The notes under the pieces are model-generated. The model was not told where the DNA came from. It worked only from the letters and a program-made list of their open reading frames with translations, and did no database searches. From Chitinophagaceae bacterium UBA7600 (GTDB lineage Bacteria; Bacteroidota; Bacteroidia; Chitinophagales; Chitinophagaceae): 64,000 nucleotides of DNA. This document shows, piece by piece, positions 34,407 through 42,555 of this stretch; the stretch's first letter is position 1; each line of letters opens with the position of its first letter. Position numbers and translations under genes: made by a program. The DNA lies in assembly GCA_002478885.1 (NCBI GenBank), contig DLKC01000105.1, positions 1 to 64,000 of the forward strand, in the 5' to 3' direction.

Positions 34407-35306
34407 ATGAAAGCGGTTGAAATAAGGTTATTAAAAGAACAGGACCAATCGTTCCTCTTCTATCATGAAACGAACCCGTTTTCGCGGTGGCATTACCATC
34501 CTGACATTGAGCTGGTATTGATTATAAAAGGCGAAGGCAAAAGAATGGTGGGCGATCACATCGATCGTTTTGAAGAGGGTGACCTTGTATTGCTTGGCAG
34601 CAACCTTCCGCACGAATGGCTTTGCGACGAAAGCTACTTTAGACATCCAACCGGGTTTTGCGGTGAAGGCATTGTGATACAGTTTCTCGAAAATTTTATG
34701 GGCGATGTTTTTATGCAGCTTCCGGAAAACAGGCGGTTGAAAAAGATCTTGAACGATTCTCAGCAAGGCTTGCTGATTGAAGGCCGGACAAAAGAACTCG
34801 TGACAGACATTATGAAAAAAATGTTGGCAATGGATGCGGAAAGCAGGTTGTATGGGCTTTTCAAAATATTCAATATTCTTGCGAAGAGCAAAGATTATGC
34901 GGCGCTTTCCAGTCCTGGTTTTATCAGTAGTTTTCAAACAGCAGATGACACACCGATGAAAAAAGTGATACAATATATTTACCAGCATTTCCAAAAAAAT
35001 ATCTCCATCAACGATGTGTTGCAGGTCGCAAACATGTCGAGTACTTCTTTCAGTGTGTTATTCAAACGCACCTATAACATGACGTTTAAAGAATATCTTG
35101 TAAAGCTTCGTGTGGGCTATGCGTGCAGGCTGCTTGCCGATAACGAGAAACATATTGCGCAAATCTCTTACGAAGCTGGTTTTGAAAATATTTCCAACTT
35201 CAACCGCTTGTTTAAAAATATTAAAAGCGTTACACCTTCTGAGTATCGCAAGAAAATTATGAGTAGTGTTGATTATGCAGCGCTATTCGCAGAACTCTAC
35301 CCGTAA
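34407..35306 (+). CDS. AraC family transcriptional regulator
   Basis: A 299-residue regulator: N-terminal cupin-like sensing domain (about 1-100, with WHYHPDIELVLIIKG and EEGDLVLLG) and a C-terminal double helix-turn-helix (about 190-290, ending in the FENISNFNRLFK and TPSEYRKK motifs of AraC/XylS). Likely binds a small ligand from the neighbouring catabolic pathway and controls flanking genes; the site is unknown. It lies between the plus-strand module and the minus-strand genes from the dipeptidase on, converging with the dipeptidase (2 bases apart). Confidence 0.9.
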   Translation: MKAVEIRLLKEQDQSFLFYHETNPFSRWHYHPDIELVLIIKGEGKRMVGDHIDRFEEGDLVLLGSNLPHEWLCDESYFRHPTGFCGEGIVIQFLENFMGDVFMQLPENRRLKKILNDSQQGLLIEGRTKELVTDIMKKMLAMDAESRLYGLFKIFNILAKSKDYAALSSPGFISSFQTADDTPMKKVIQYIYQHFQKNISINDVLQVANMSSTSFSVLFKRTYNMTFKEYLVKLRVGYACRLLADNEKHIAQISYEAGFENISNFNRLFKNIKSVTPSEYRKKIMSSVDYAALFAELYP

Positions 35307-35308
35307 AA

Positions 35309-36406
35309 TTAAGACCAGGTTTTTGTGATCAGCCGCAACCAGTTGCCGTGGTATATGTTTTGAATATCCTCTTTAGAATAACCGCGACGTTTTAAGATAT
35401 CTTCAAATAAAACCATATCGGCGATCGTATTCATATCGTAAGGCGTTTGCTCTGTGCCAAACAAACCGTCGAGGTCGGTCCCAAAACCGACATGCAAACA
35501 ATTCCCTGCAAGCTGACAAATGTGATCAAAATGATCGACCAGCTTTTCCATTTTTATATCAAGGTCCTCCGGAAGATGCTTACTCATTTCAAAATTCGCG
35601 TCCAGCATCCACGTATCGAGTGCCCCACCAATAATACCGCCTCTCTCAATGATACATTTCAATTGCTTGTCGGAAAATTGCCTTTCACCCGGAACCAATG
35701 TTCTGCAGTTTTGATGGCTGGCCCAAACGCTTCCACTGAAAATATTCATTGCTTCAAAAAAACCTTTGTCGGTTAAATGCGTTGTATCGAGAATAATGCG
35801 CAGGCGATCCATCTCTCTCAATAGGTTTTTGCCAATGGCAGTTAAGCCGCTGCCGTCTGAGTGTGTACCTGCTGCATACCTGCCCGGGCCGAAGTGTGCC
35901 GGCCCAATGGCCCGCAGCCCCTGCGAATAATATTTCTCCAGGTAGCGCAAATCAATGATAGAATCAGCGCCCTCCAAACTTAAAATATAACCAACGGGCT
36001 TTTTATCATTCGCAATACTCTCATCCTGCCAGAGAGCCAAGTGCTTTTCCAATGCGGGCAGGTCGCATACCTGGACCATTTCACCCATATCTTCCATTAT
36101 ACGATACCATGCCAGTTGCGCCTGCCCGTACGCATAGGCCTGTTCAGGTGAATGCCAGCCCGGCAAATTAAGTGTTGGCAAGGGATTGCCGGCAGCCGAA
36201 AACCTTGAAATAATTGTTGCAACCACCAGGCCCACATTTCCCTTTCGCAATTCAGGCAGTGCAACCGTTCCGTTGCCACGATCCTGTGTGTCTTTCCAAC
36301 CCAGCTGCCTTTCCTTCGCACGAATTTCAAGAACAGGCTTTGTTAGATCCCTGTTCAATGCAATAGCGTTGGTTGCAAGATCAAGATGTGCGTCGATCGT
36401 AAACAT
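35309..36406 (-). CDS. M19 (renal dipeptidase-like) metallopeptidase
   Basis: A 365-residue protein without a signal, therefore cytosolic. The HxD pair is at the N-terminus (DAHLDLA, H7 and D9), followed by metal glutamate in SLEGADS, DTTHL, SHQNC and FGTDLDG. Family M19 enzymes cleave dipeptides, often with a D-residue at the C-terminal position, and some act on N-acyl compounds. The gene follows the 3HAD-like gene on the same strand, separated by a repeat. Substrate unknown. Confidence 0.85.
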   Translation of the reverse strand: MFTIDAHLDLATNAIALNRDLTKPVLEIRAKERQLGWKDTQDRGNGTVALPELRKGNVGLVVATIISRFSAAGNPLPTLNLPGWHSPEQAYAYGQAQLAWYRIMEDMGEMVQVCDLPALEKHLALWQDESIANDKKPVGYILSLEGADSIIDLRYLEKYYSQGLRAIGPAHFGPGRYAAGTHSDGSGLTAIGKNLLREMDRLRIILDTTHLTDKGFFEAMNIFSGSVWASHQNCRTLVPGERQFSDKQLKCIIERGGIIGGALDTWMLDANFEMSKHLPEDLDIKMEKLVDHFDHICQLAGNCLHVGFGTDLDGLFGTEQTPYDMNTIADMVLFEDILKRRGYSKEDIQNIYHGNWLRLITKTWS

Positions 36407-36450
36407 CGTATAAGTGCTTTTATTTTTTTACCGACTGTTGAACATCAATT

Positions 36451-36501
36451 AAGCTTACTTGCGCCTATCCGGAAAGGAGCGATTCGGGATCGCACTCTTG
36501 C
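36451..36501 (+). repeat. Intergenic repeat, subtype C (partial)
   Basis: CTTGCGCCTATCCGGAAAGG, AGCGATTCGGGATCGCACTC and TTG. The left CCGG end is replaced. It lies between the dipeptidase and the 3HAD-like gene and points against both. Confidence 0.65.
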
Positions 36502-36558
36502 CATTAAGAATAGTTATAAGCTAAGCGCAAAAAATGCCGATGCAAAGAAATTATAATA

Positions 36559-37548
36559 CTAAATTTTGCCCGGCGACATTTCACGCAATCTTTTGTAAAC
36601 AATATCCGCGGGATATTTCCTTGCAAGATTGTTTATGTCATAATTGAATTCTTCAAAAACCTTTTCCCACTCTTTCGCCTCCTCCGTCGTGTATTGATAA
36701 AAGCCATTGCCATTAGTAACACCATTGCCTCCCTGCTTTGCTATATCTTCAATTAGTTTTGGCATATGCGTGTCGTTCGACAAAGTTGGAAACAGGTCTT
36801 TGATAACATGATAGTAAGCCTGCAAACCCGTGAGATCCATGTAGCGGAACAATCCGCAAAAGGTCATCCAGTACCCGGCATCATTACGGCAGGCGCGGTC
36901 TATGTCTTCCACGCTTGCATAACCATTTTCTACGAGGAAAAACCCTTCACGGTACATTGCATACATTAACCTGTTAGTAATAAAGCCACGGATATCTTTT
37001 CTTAACAGTGTCGGTTCCTTCCCCCAACCCGATGCAATTGCATACAGTGACTCTGCAATGTTTATATCAGTTTTTGGCCCGCAGATAATTTCAAGAAAAG
37101 GCGTTGTAAACGCAGGTTCGGCCCAATGCATACCAATAAACCTTTCAGGATGCGACAACGTTTCCTGTAAAATGGTGATAGGTATGGCCGAAGTGTTGGT
37201 GGTAACGATCGCATCCCTCGAGACAACAGCTTCAATTTGTTCGTATACAATTCTTTTAATCTCGGCTTTCTCCGTTACGCATTCGAGAATTAAAAAGCAG
37301 TTGTGCAGATCGGCATAATTGCGCGTATAAACAACCCTTGATTCCAGGTCTGCAACATCATAATGATGAAGCCCCTGGTTACGGGATTCATTCAACGCAT
37401 GCATTATGCGACCAGGCCCTTGCTCAATATCGGCATCGAGCGGGCCAAGTGCAATCACTTTGTACCCATACATCATCATGGCAGCAACAATGCTGCTGCC
37501 CATAAGTCCAAGGCCTATTACGCCGACTTCCTTTATTTCGTTTTCCAT
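36559..37548 (-). CDS. 3-hydroxyacyl-CoA dehydrogenase-like oxidoreductase
   Basis: A 329-residue protein with an N-terminal NAD-binding Rossmann motif (VIGLGLMGSSI, about 9-19) and a C-terminal helical domain (GFITNRLM, GNGFYQY). It matches the 3HCDH family, which also contains L-gulonate and carnitine dehydrogenases. Catalytic residues SAIP/HWAEP are in the usual places (NTSAIPI, GMHWAEP). It should oxidise a beta-hydroxy acid or CoA thioester. It lies 34 bases after the MFS gene in the same minus-strand operon (aminotransferase, MFS, 3HAD). Confidence 0.8.
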   Translation of the reverse strand: MENEIKEVGVIGLGLMGSSIVAAMMMYGYKVIALGPLDADIEQGPGRIMHALNESRNQGLHHYDVADLESRVVYTRNYADLHNCFLILECVTEKAEIKRIVYEQIEAVVSRDAIVTTNTSAIPITILQETLSHPERFIGMHWAEPAFTTPFLEIICGPKTDINIAESLYAIASGWGKEPTLLRKDIRGFITNRLMYAMYREGFFLVENGYASVEDIDRACRNDAGYWMTFCGLFRYMDLTGLQAYYHVIKDLFPTLSNDTHMPKLIEDIAKQGGNGVTNGNGFYQYTTEEAKEWEKVFEEFNYDINNLARKYPADIVYKRLREMSPGKI

Positions 37549-37582
37549 GGTATTTATTTTTTAAAAGAGTTGCTAACAAATT

Positions 37583-38830
37583 TTACCAAGCTTTCTTTTT
37601 GTGCCAAACGGCAGCGTATAGAAGAATGGTTATATAAAGTGCCATCAACAGAAATACGCCTCCGTGTGGGCCAAATATGGAATTTAGTTGAGCGTATAGT
37701 ACAGGAAACAGCGCATCGCCCGCAATGGCCATAATCAAAAATGCTGCGGCCGTTTTGGTAAAACGGCCAACGCCTGTTAATGCGAGCGGCCATATACAAG
37801 GCCAGTTAAGCGCATTGCAAAAACCCATTGCTATAACAAACAATACGGAAGTAATACCAGTGCTGACAATTGCGCCAACAGAAAAAATAACCCCGAGAAA
37901 AGCACATGCAGCCAATGCCTTACTCTGTTTGATATATTTTGGAATCAATATAATGCCGGCAAAATATCCTGCAAGCATAGCGTAGATAATGTAATCGACA
38001 AAGACCTGTGCATCAGCGGTGGCAAAGCCCATACTTTGCCCATACGGAATAATATAATAGCTGGTAATCGATTCTGTACCCTCGGCGCAAAACAACGCCA
38101 GGACACCAAGAACAAGATTCGGGAACAGCCAGATACTTGAATGATTAAGGCCCTCTGCTTCAGCATTGGACTCTTCTTCATTTACCGCCGGTAATTTCAC
38201 CACCCACATAAGTATTGCCATCAACACTAAAACAATCGTAATAATAATATAGGGATTGATGACCCGCAATGCCATTTCATTCAGTGCAACTACTTTTTCA
38301 GCGGCAGTCATTTTGGTTATGCTGTTCATGATCGAATCTGCGTTCAGCAGAAGTATTGGACCAAGTACACGCTGACTTAAGATGCCTGCAACTTTATTAA
38401 ACACACCCATTAAACTGTTTCGCTGACCGGCACTTTCAATGGGGCCAAGAATCGTTACATAAGGATTCGCCGCAGTTTGTAACAATGCCTGGCCGGTGCC
38501 CATAAGAAACAATCCGCATAAGAACAGCCAGTAAGCTCTTGAGTGTGCAGCCGGGATGAAGAGTAATGTGCCCAACGCCATAATGATCAACCCGGCGACA
38601 ATACCTTTTTTAAATCCAATCTTCTTTAGCACCCAGGAGGAAGGTAAAGCCATTACTACATAGGCAATGAAAAATGAAAAGGTGACCAGTGTGGTTTGAA
38701 CGTCGTTTAGTTCGAGTGTTATTTGGAAATAAGGGATAAGAATACTGTTCAGCCAGGCGGCAAATCCAAATACGCCAAACAAAATACCGATCATTAGCAG
38801 TGGAACGAAATAACTGTTTTTGTTGCTCAT
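37583..38830 (-). CDS. FucP-like MFS carrier
   Basis: A 415-residue membrane protein with about twelve helices. QTAANPYVTILGP and the sequence around GQRNSLMGVFN are typical of the fucose/glucose-galactose permease (FHS) branch. Expected to import a sugar or sugar acid with protons. It is 8 bases downstream of the aminotransferase gene and 34 bases upstream of the 3HAD-like gene. Its cargo is probably a product of the periplasmic pathway nearby (inference). Confidence 0.85.
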   Translation of the reverse strand: MSNKNSYFVPLLMIGILFGVFGFAAWLNSILIPYFQITLELNDVQTTLVTFSFFIAYVVMALPSSWVLKKIGFKKGIVAGLIIMALGTLLFIPAAHSRAYWLFLCGLFLMGTGQALLQTAANPYVTILGPIESAGQRNSLMGVFNKVAGILSQRVLGPILLLNADSIMNSITKMTAAEKVVALNEMALRVINPYIIITIVLVLMAILMWVVKLPAVNEEESNAEAEGLNHSSIWLFPNLVLGVLALFCAEGTESITSYYIIPYGQSMGFATADAQVFVDYIIYAMLAGYFAGIILIPKYIKQSKALAACAFLGVIFSVGAIVSTGITSVLFVIAMGFCNALNWPCIWPLALTGVGRFTKTAAAFLIMAIAGDALFPVLYAQLNSIFGPHGGVFLLMALYITILLYAAVWHKKKAW

Positions 38831-38838
38831 GTTGTTGG

Positions 38839-40137
38839 CTATAATAATTTAAAAACCTCGTCTGCTATATCCAATGCTTTTTGAATGTCTTCTTTGGTAT
38901 GGGCTGCTGAAATATACCAAAGCCCGCGACCAATAACACGAATGCCACGGTCGTGAAGACCTGCTATAAATTTACCAAGCTTTGCCTTGTCATACTGCAA
39001 CACCTCTCTGAAGTCATTAACGGTGGCAAGATCAGTAAAACCGGTGTGCAGCATGGGCCCTAACCCCTGCACCAAAAGATTGCTTCGATATTTTTTACCG
39101 ATTTGTTTTAATCCAGCCATTAATAAATTCCCAAGCAGGTAAACCCTTTCGACTACATTCTCATTTTCTAACACCTCCAATGTACCGATTGCTGCCGCCA
39201 CAGTGGAATTGCTACTGTTCATCGTGCCTGCATGAATTACTTTTCCTTCAGCAATCAAATGCATCCACTCTTTTTTACCAACGATCGCAGAAATGGGATA
39301 ACCGCTGGCTAATGCTTTCGCGAAAATGGAAAGATCGGGCGTGATTTTAAAATAAGATTGCGCGCCTCCCAACGATGTTCTGAAACCCGTGATCACTTCA
39401 TCGAAAATGAGTGCGATATTGTATCGGTTGCATAAATCACGCATACCCTGCAGGTAACCATCTTTTGGCATAATGCAACCATTGTTACACATAACCGGTT
39501 CGGTAATAATCGCGGCAATTTCATCGCACCTCGCTTTCACTGTTTTCTCCAGCAAGGCAAGGTCGTTCCACGGCAACAGGATGAAATTATTTTCTACCTG
39601 CGCCGGCAACCCCGCACTCCATGCATGCAGGTTTGGAGATGCCCTCGGCCCCAATGCATCTAATGTGGGTGTTGATAAACCCCATGCCACATTATCCAGC
39701 CAGCCATGATAATGACCTTCAAAACGTAAAAATTTTTGCTTCCCTGTTTTTGCTCGTGCCACTCTCAATGCAGTGTGCACAGCTTCCGATCCATCCAGGC
39801 AAAAACGCATCAGTTCGGCAGATGGAATCATTTTCTGTAGCTTTTCTGCAAGCTCAATTTCAAGTAAATGTTGCCCCGCATACAACTGACCGTTCCGCGC
39901 ATATTCTTCAACACGCTTTACCACATGTGGATGATTATGACCAACGAGCATTGGCCCCTGGCTTAAAGTAAAATCAATATATTCATTGCCATCCACGTCA
40001 TATACGCGGCTGCCCGCTGCGTGCGAATAAAAAATAGCATGCGGGTGATTGTATTTTCTAAACTCCGATGAAACGCCACCGGCAAGCGATTGCCTGGCAC
40101 GTTCAAGAAGTTCTGCTGATTTGCTGTAAGTATACAT
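38839..40137 (-). CDS. Class III (HemL-like) PLP aminotransferase
   Basis: A 432-residue fold-type I PLP enzyme. It has the class III features: YDVDGNEYID, GHNHPHV, FDEVITGFR and PLP lysine K274 in FAKALASGYP. It resembles glutamate-1-semialdehyde aminomutase, but the motif HAGTMNSSN and its location in an operon with MFS and 3HAD genes suggest a catabolic beta-aminotransferase or aminomutase. Cytosolic, first gene of the minus-strand operon. I cannot name its substrate; HemL proper is expected elsewhere in the genome. Confidence 0.75.
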   Translation of the reverse strand: MYTYSKSAELLERARQSLAGGVSSEFRKYNHPHAIFYSHAAGSRVYDVDGNEYIDFTLSQGPMLVGHNHPHVVKRVEEYARNGQLYAGQHLLEIELAEKLQKMIPSAELMRFCLDGSEAVHTALRVARAKTGKQKFLRFEGHYHGWLDNVAWGLSTPTLDALGPRASPNLHAWSAGLPAQVENNFILLPWNDLALLEKTVKARCDEIAAIITEPVMCNNGCIMPKDGYLQGMRDLCNRYNIALIFDEVITGFRTSLGGAQSYFKITPDLSIFAKALASGYPISAIVGKKEWMHLIAEGKVIHAGTMNSSNSTVAAAIGTLEVLENENVVERVYLLGNLLMAGLKQIGKKYRSNLLVQGLGPMLHTGFTDLATVNDFREVLQYDKAKLGKFIAGLHDRGIRVIGRGLWYISAAHTKEDIQKALDIADEVFKLL

Positions 40138-40194
40138 GCTAAAGGCATTATAAAATTATATAAGTACAGTTATAAACATTGTTGAACATTGTGA

Positions 40195-40243
40195 GCCCGG
40201 CTGTATCACGCCTGGCTGCTATTGTTGCGTCGCACTCTTGTGC
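40195..40243 (+). repeat. Intergenic repeat, subtype A (left arm of palindrome)
   Basis: GCCCGGC at 40195-40201 and core GTTGCGTCGCACTCTTGTGC at 40224-40243. Together with the copy at 40328-40379 it forms the outer arms of a 185-base nested palindrome. Confidence 0.9.
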
Positions 40244-40256
40244 TTTCTGTAAACAA

Positions 40257-40314
40257 GTCAGCAAGAACGGAAATCAAACAACCAAATCAATAAAACAAGT
40301 TCCGTTCTGCCGAC
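40257..40314. repeat. Inner inverted repeat inside the paired repeats
   Basis: GTCAGCAAGAACGGAA at 40257-40272 pairs with TTCCGTTCTGCCGAC at 40300-40314. It is nested inside the two subtype A copies, so the whole 40195-40379 segment can fold as one hairpin. Confidence 0.7.
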
Positions 40315-40327
40315 AGTTGTTCCCAAT

Positions 40328-40379
40328 GTACAAGTGTGCGACGCAACAGCAGCTTAATAGCATTACAAGGGCCCCGGCC
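40328..40379 (-). repeat. Intergenic repeat, subtype A (right arm of palindrome)
   Basis: Minus-strand core GTTGCGTCGCACACTTGTAC at 40328-40347 and GGCCGGGGCC end near 40379, ending 17 bases from the stop of the ceramidase-like gene. Confidence 0.9.
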
Positions 40380-40395
40380 CATAAAAATTATTTTA

Positions 40396-41814
40396 TCAGA
40401 ACAATGCTTTCAATTGCCTGATGGCAGATTCGGTAAGTTTTTCGCCTGCACCGATTTCATATTTTGTTGTGCCCGGTGTTGTTTCGTAACCGGTGATCAT
40501 CGGCGTAAAACCTTTTGGACCCTGTGTAAAAGAAACTTTGGTGGGAAAATAACCACGCTCATCATTGGTAAGACCCATAACCATTGTGTTGCTGCATGGC
40601 GATTGCTTTTTTATGTCCATGCCAAACTCGGTAAACATTTCGCCGGGAAGGCCAACGAATGCAGCATCGCCGATGCGCACCACCATTACTTCGAGGCTAT
40701 CTACCTGGTCTTGCGTTTTGTGCATTTCGAGCCAGTCTTTTGCATATTGTGCATCGGGAATACCATCGGCCTGTGCCGGAGGCATACCTTCCTTTTCTAC
40801 TTTCTTCATAATAGCCAGCGCCCAATTGTATTGCTCGTCTGTAATGGTCAAATGTTTTATCGGAACCATTTCTTTGGAGACTTTTAGCACATCACTCGAA
40901 ACCGGTTTTTCATTGCTGATCGCCTGCAACGCAGCAACGCCAAGCATATAGCCGATGCGCTGGCATTCCTGGTAAGTGTCGGGAAAGCCAACCCGGTAGT
41001 CGACCTGTGTAACATTACCGCATGTGCCGTTAAAAAATAACGGCATAAAATCTTTGCCTTTCACCCGCCGGATAGACTCAGCCATATAGCCGGGATAATC
41101 TGCTGTGTATAACCAGTTGTTACCCGTAAGCGTTGTTGCGTGGCAGGCAAAATTTACAATCGCGCCTTTCTCCTTACCGTTCTGTTTTACAGAAAGCGTG
41201 ATCACTTCAGGATCGATGGGCCCCCATGGCCCGATAACAAAGCCGGGTTGAAATTTTTCCCAGCACATATGCGTCGTGCCGTCGATACATTTCAGCCTGC
41301 GGTTATGGGAAATTCTATCCTCTGTTGAACGACCAACAGACAGCACGGAAGGCTTTAAGTTTTTATCGGCTTCTACCACTGCACTTGCTGCTTTGGAAAG
41401 AAACTCTTTTACTTTTGGTGCATTAATATCTGCGACCGGCCCGCTATGTGTGTGGGTTGCCATGATCATCACATTTGCTGCTTTGAGAGTAGAATGCGCG
41501 GCAATATAATTGCGCATCATTTCAATCGTTTCTTTTGGTATATAGCAAATGTCGACGGTGAGCAAAGCTACTTTCTCCCCTTTCTGGTTTGCGGCAACCA
41601 AAGCCTTTGCGTAAAGCGAATCATGCACACCTCGGGAAGCATAGTCATTGCCGCGGTAGTTCCCCGCCATATCAAGACCAACCTGTGGTGTATAGTTTAC
41701 CTCTGCAATACCGATAAGTAAAGTGGATTTTATTTGCTGTGCATTGGTAATAAAAGGGAGTGTGAAAAGCAACAACAAAAAGCAAATACGAAAGCTTTTA
41801 AAATTATTATTCAT
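40396..41814 (-). CDS. Neutral ceramidase-like amidase, exported
   Basis: A 472-residue protein with a signal peptide (1-25, ending TNAQQ). The N-terminal part (GIAEVNYTPQVGLDMAGNY, ATHTHSGP, NFACHATTL) follows the neutral/alkaline non-lysosomal ceramidase family, with conserved zinc-site histidines in THTHSGP and CHAT. Bacterial members occur in many Bacteroidota and often lack true ceramidase length, so an N-acyl amide other than ceramide is possible. It lies 30 bases after RidA-3, likely in one minus-strand operon. Its amide-cleaving role would suit the N-acyl theme of the locus (inference). Confidence 0.8.
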   Translation of the reverse strand: MNNNFKSFRICFLLLLFTLPFITNAQQIKSTLLIGIAEVNYTPQVGLDMAGNYRGNDYASRGVHDSLYAKALVAANQKGEKVALLTVDICYIPKETIEMMRNYIAAHSTLKAANVMIMATHTHSGPVADINAPKVKEFLSKAASAVVEADKNLKPSVLSVGRSTEDRISHNRRLKCIDGTTHMCWEKFQPGFVIGPWGPIDPEVITLSVKQNGKEKGAIVNFACHATTLTGNNWLYTADYPGYMAESIRRVKGKDFMPLFFNGTCGNVTQVDYRVGFPDTYQECQRIGYMLGVAALQAISNEKPVSSDVLKVSKEMVPIKHLTITDEQYNWALAIMKKVEKEGMPPAQADGIPDAQYAKDWLEMHKTQDQVDSLEVMVVRIGDAAFVGLPGEMFTEFGMDIKKQSPCSNTMVMGLTNDERGYFPTKVSFTQGPKGFTPMITGYETTPGTTKYEIGAGEKLTESAIRQLKALF

Positions 41815-41843
41815 AGCAGTTGCGTTGTAAATGAATGAAGATA

Positions 41844-42242
41844 TCAGGAAGGCATTTTAACAATAGCGTCAATTTCCACTTTAATATTCTCTGCCAACAC
41901 AGATTGAACCGTTGTTCTTGCTGGCTTAATACCGCTGAAATAAGAAGCGTACACTTTGTTATAACGGTCGAAATCATTGATGTTTGACAAATGCACGGTG
42001 CATTTTACAACATCATCCATTGTTGCTCCCGCAGCTTCGATGATCGCTTTAATATTGTCGAGTGTCCTTGTGGTTTCTTCTTCAATGCTGCCCAGCACAA
42101 AAGTTGACGTCTTGAAGTCAACACATGCCTGGCCACTTACGTAAAGGAAGCCGTCAATGAGCACGCCGTCTGAATAAGCACCGGTCACAAAACCGGGATC
42201 TCTGTCCGGGTGTATGATTTTAGTTTTTGCCATAGAAGACAT
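41844..42242 (-). CDS. Cytosolic RidA family deaminase (RidA-3)
   Basis: A 132-residue protein with no signal. It is a standard RidA fold with the substrate arginine in KPARTTV and the glutamate in VEIDAIV, so activity is likely. A start at the internal MAKTK is also possible. Divergent from PLP-3 across a 313-base gap and 30 bases before the ceramidase-like gene. As the cytosolic counterpart of RidA-1 and RidA-2, it could clear imines carried in or formed by the aminotransferase. The third RidA in the window. Confidence 0.85.
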   Translation of the reverse strand: MSSMAKTKIIHPDRDPGFVTGAYSDGVLIDGFLYVSGQACVDFKTSTFVLGSIEEETTRTLDNIKAIIEAAGATMDDVVKCTVHLSNINDFDRYNKVYASYFSGIKPARTTVQSVLAENIKVEIDAIVKMPS

Positions 42243-42555
42243 TTTATTTATTTTCCGAAAAATAAGCTGCGAAGATCAAATCTAACCAACCGTTAAGTTA
42301 CATTATTCCACTTTTCTACTCAATCGTTATACAATTCTACAAAGACGTGATTTTTATTATGAAATATTGCCAGCCTTGTTTGCAAATGGATAAATTTACA
42401 AATAAGTTTTAGTAGCTGAATTTTGTGCAAAACCAGGTATGACGGAAAGAAAAAGTTAAGCAAACGGTTGCACCGGAAAATGATCCCTTGTTTTGGTAGT
42501 TTGCCTTAAGTAATTGCTGTTTAGATTCAAATATTTCTTCATAAAAATTATAAAT
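42243..42555. other. Divergent intergenic region between RidA-3 and PLP-3
   Basis: This 313-base AT-rich gap must hold the promoters of both divergent genes. On the minus strand 42277-42284 reads TAGATTTG, a match to the TAnnTTTG box, but no partner box is placed well. It is one of the few gaps with no intergenic repeat. I see no ORF or RNA gene here. Confidence 0.4.

Noticed and set aside
38839..40137. HemL (glutamate-1-semialdehyde aminomutase) of heme synthesis
   Set aside because: The fold fits, but the operon with an MFS carrier and 3HAD and the HAGTMNSSN motif argue for a catabolic relative.
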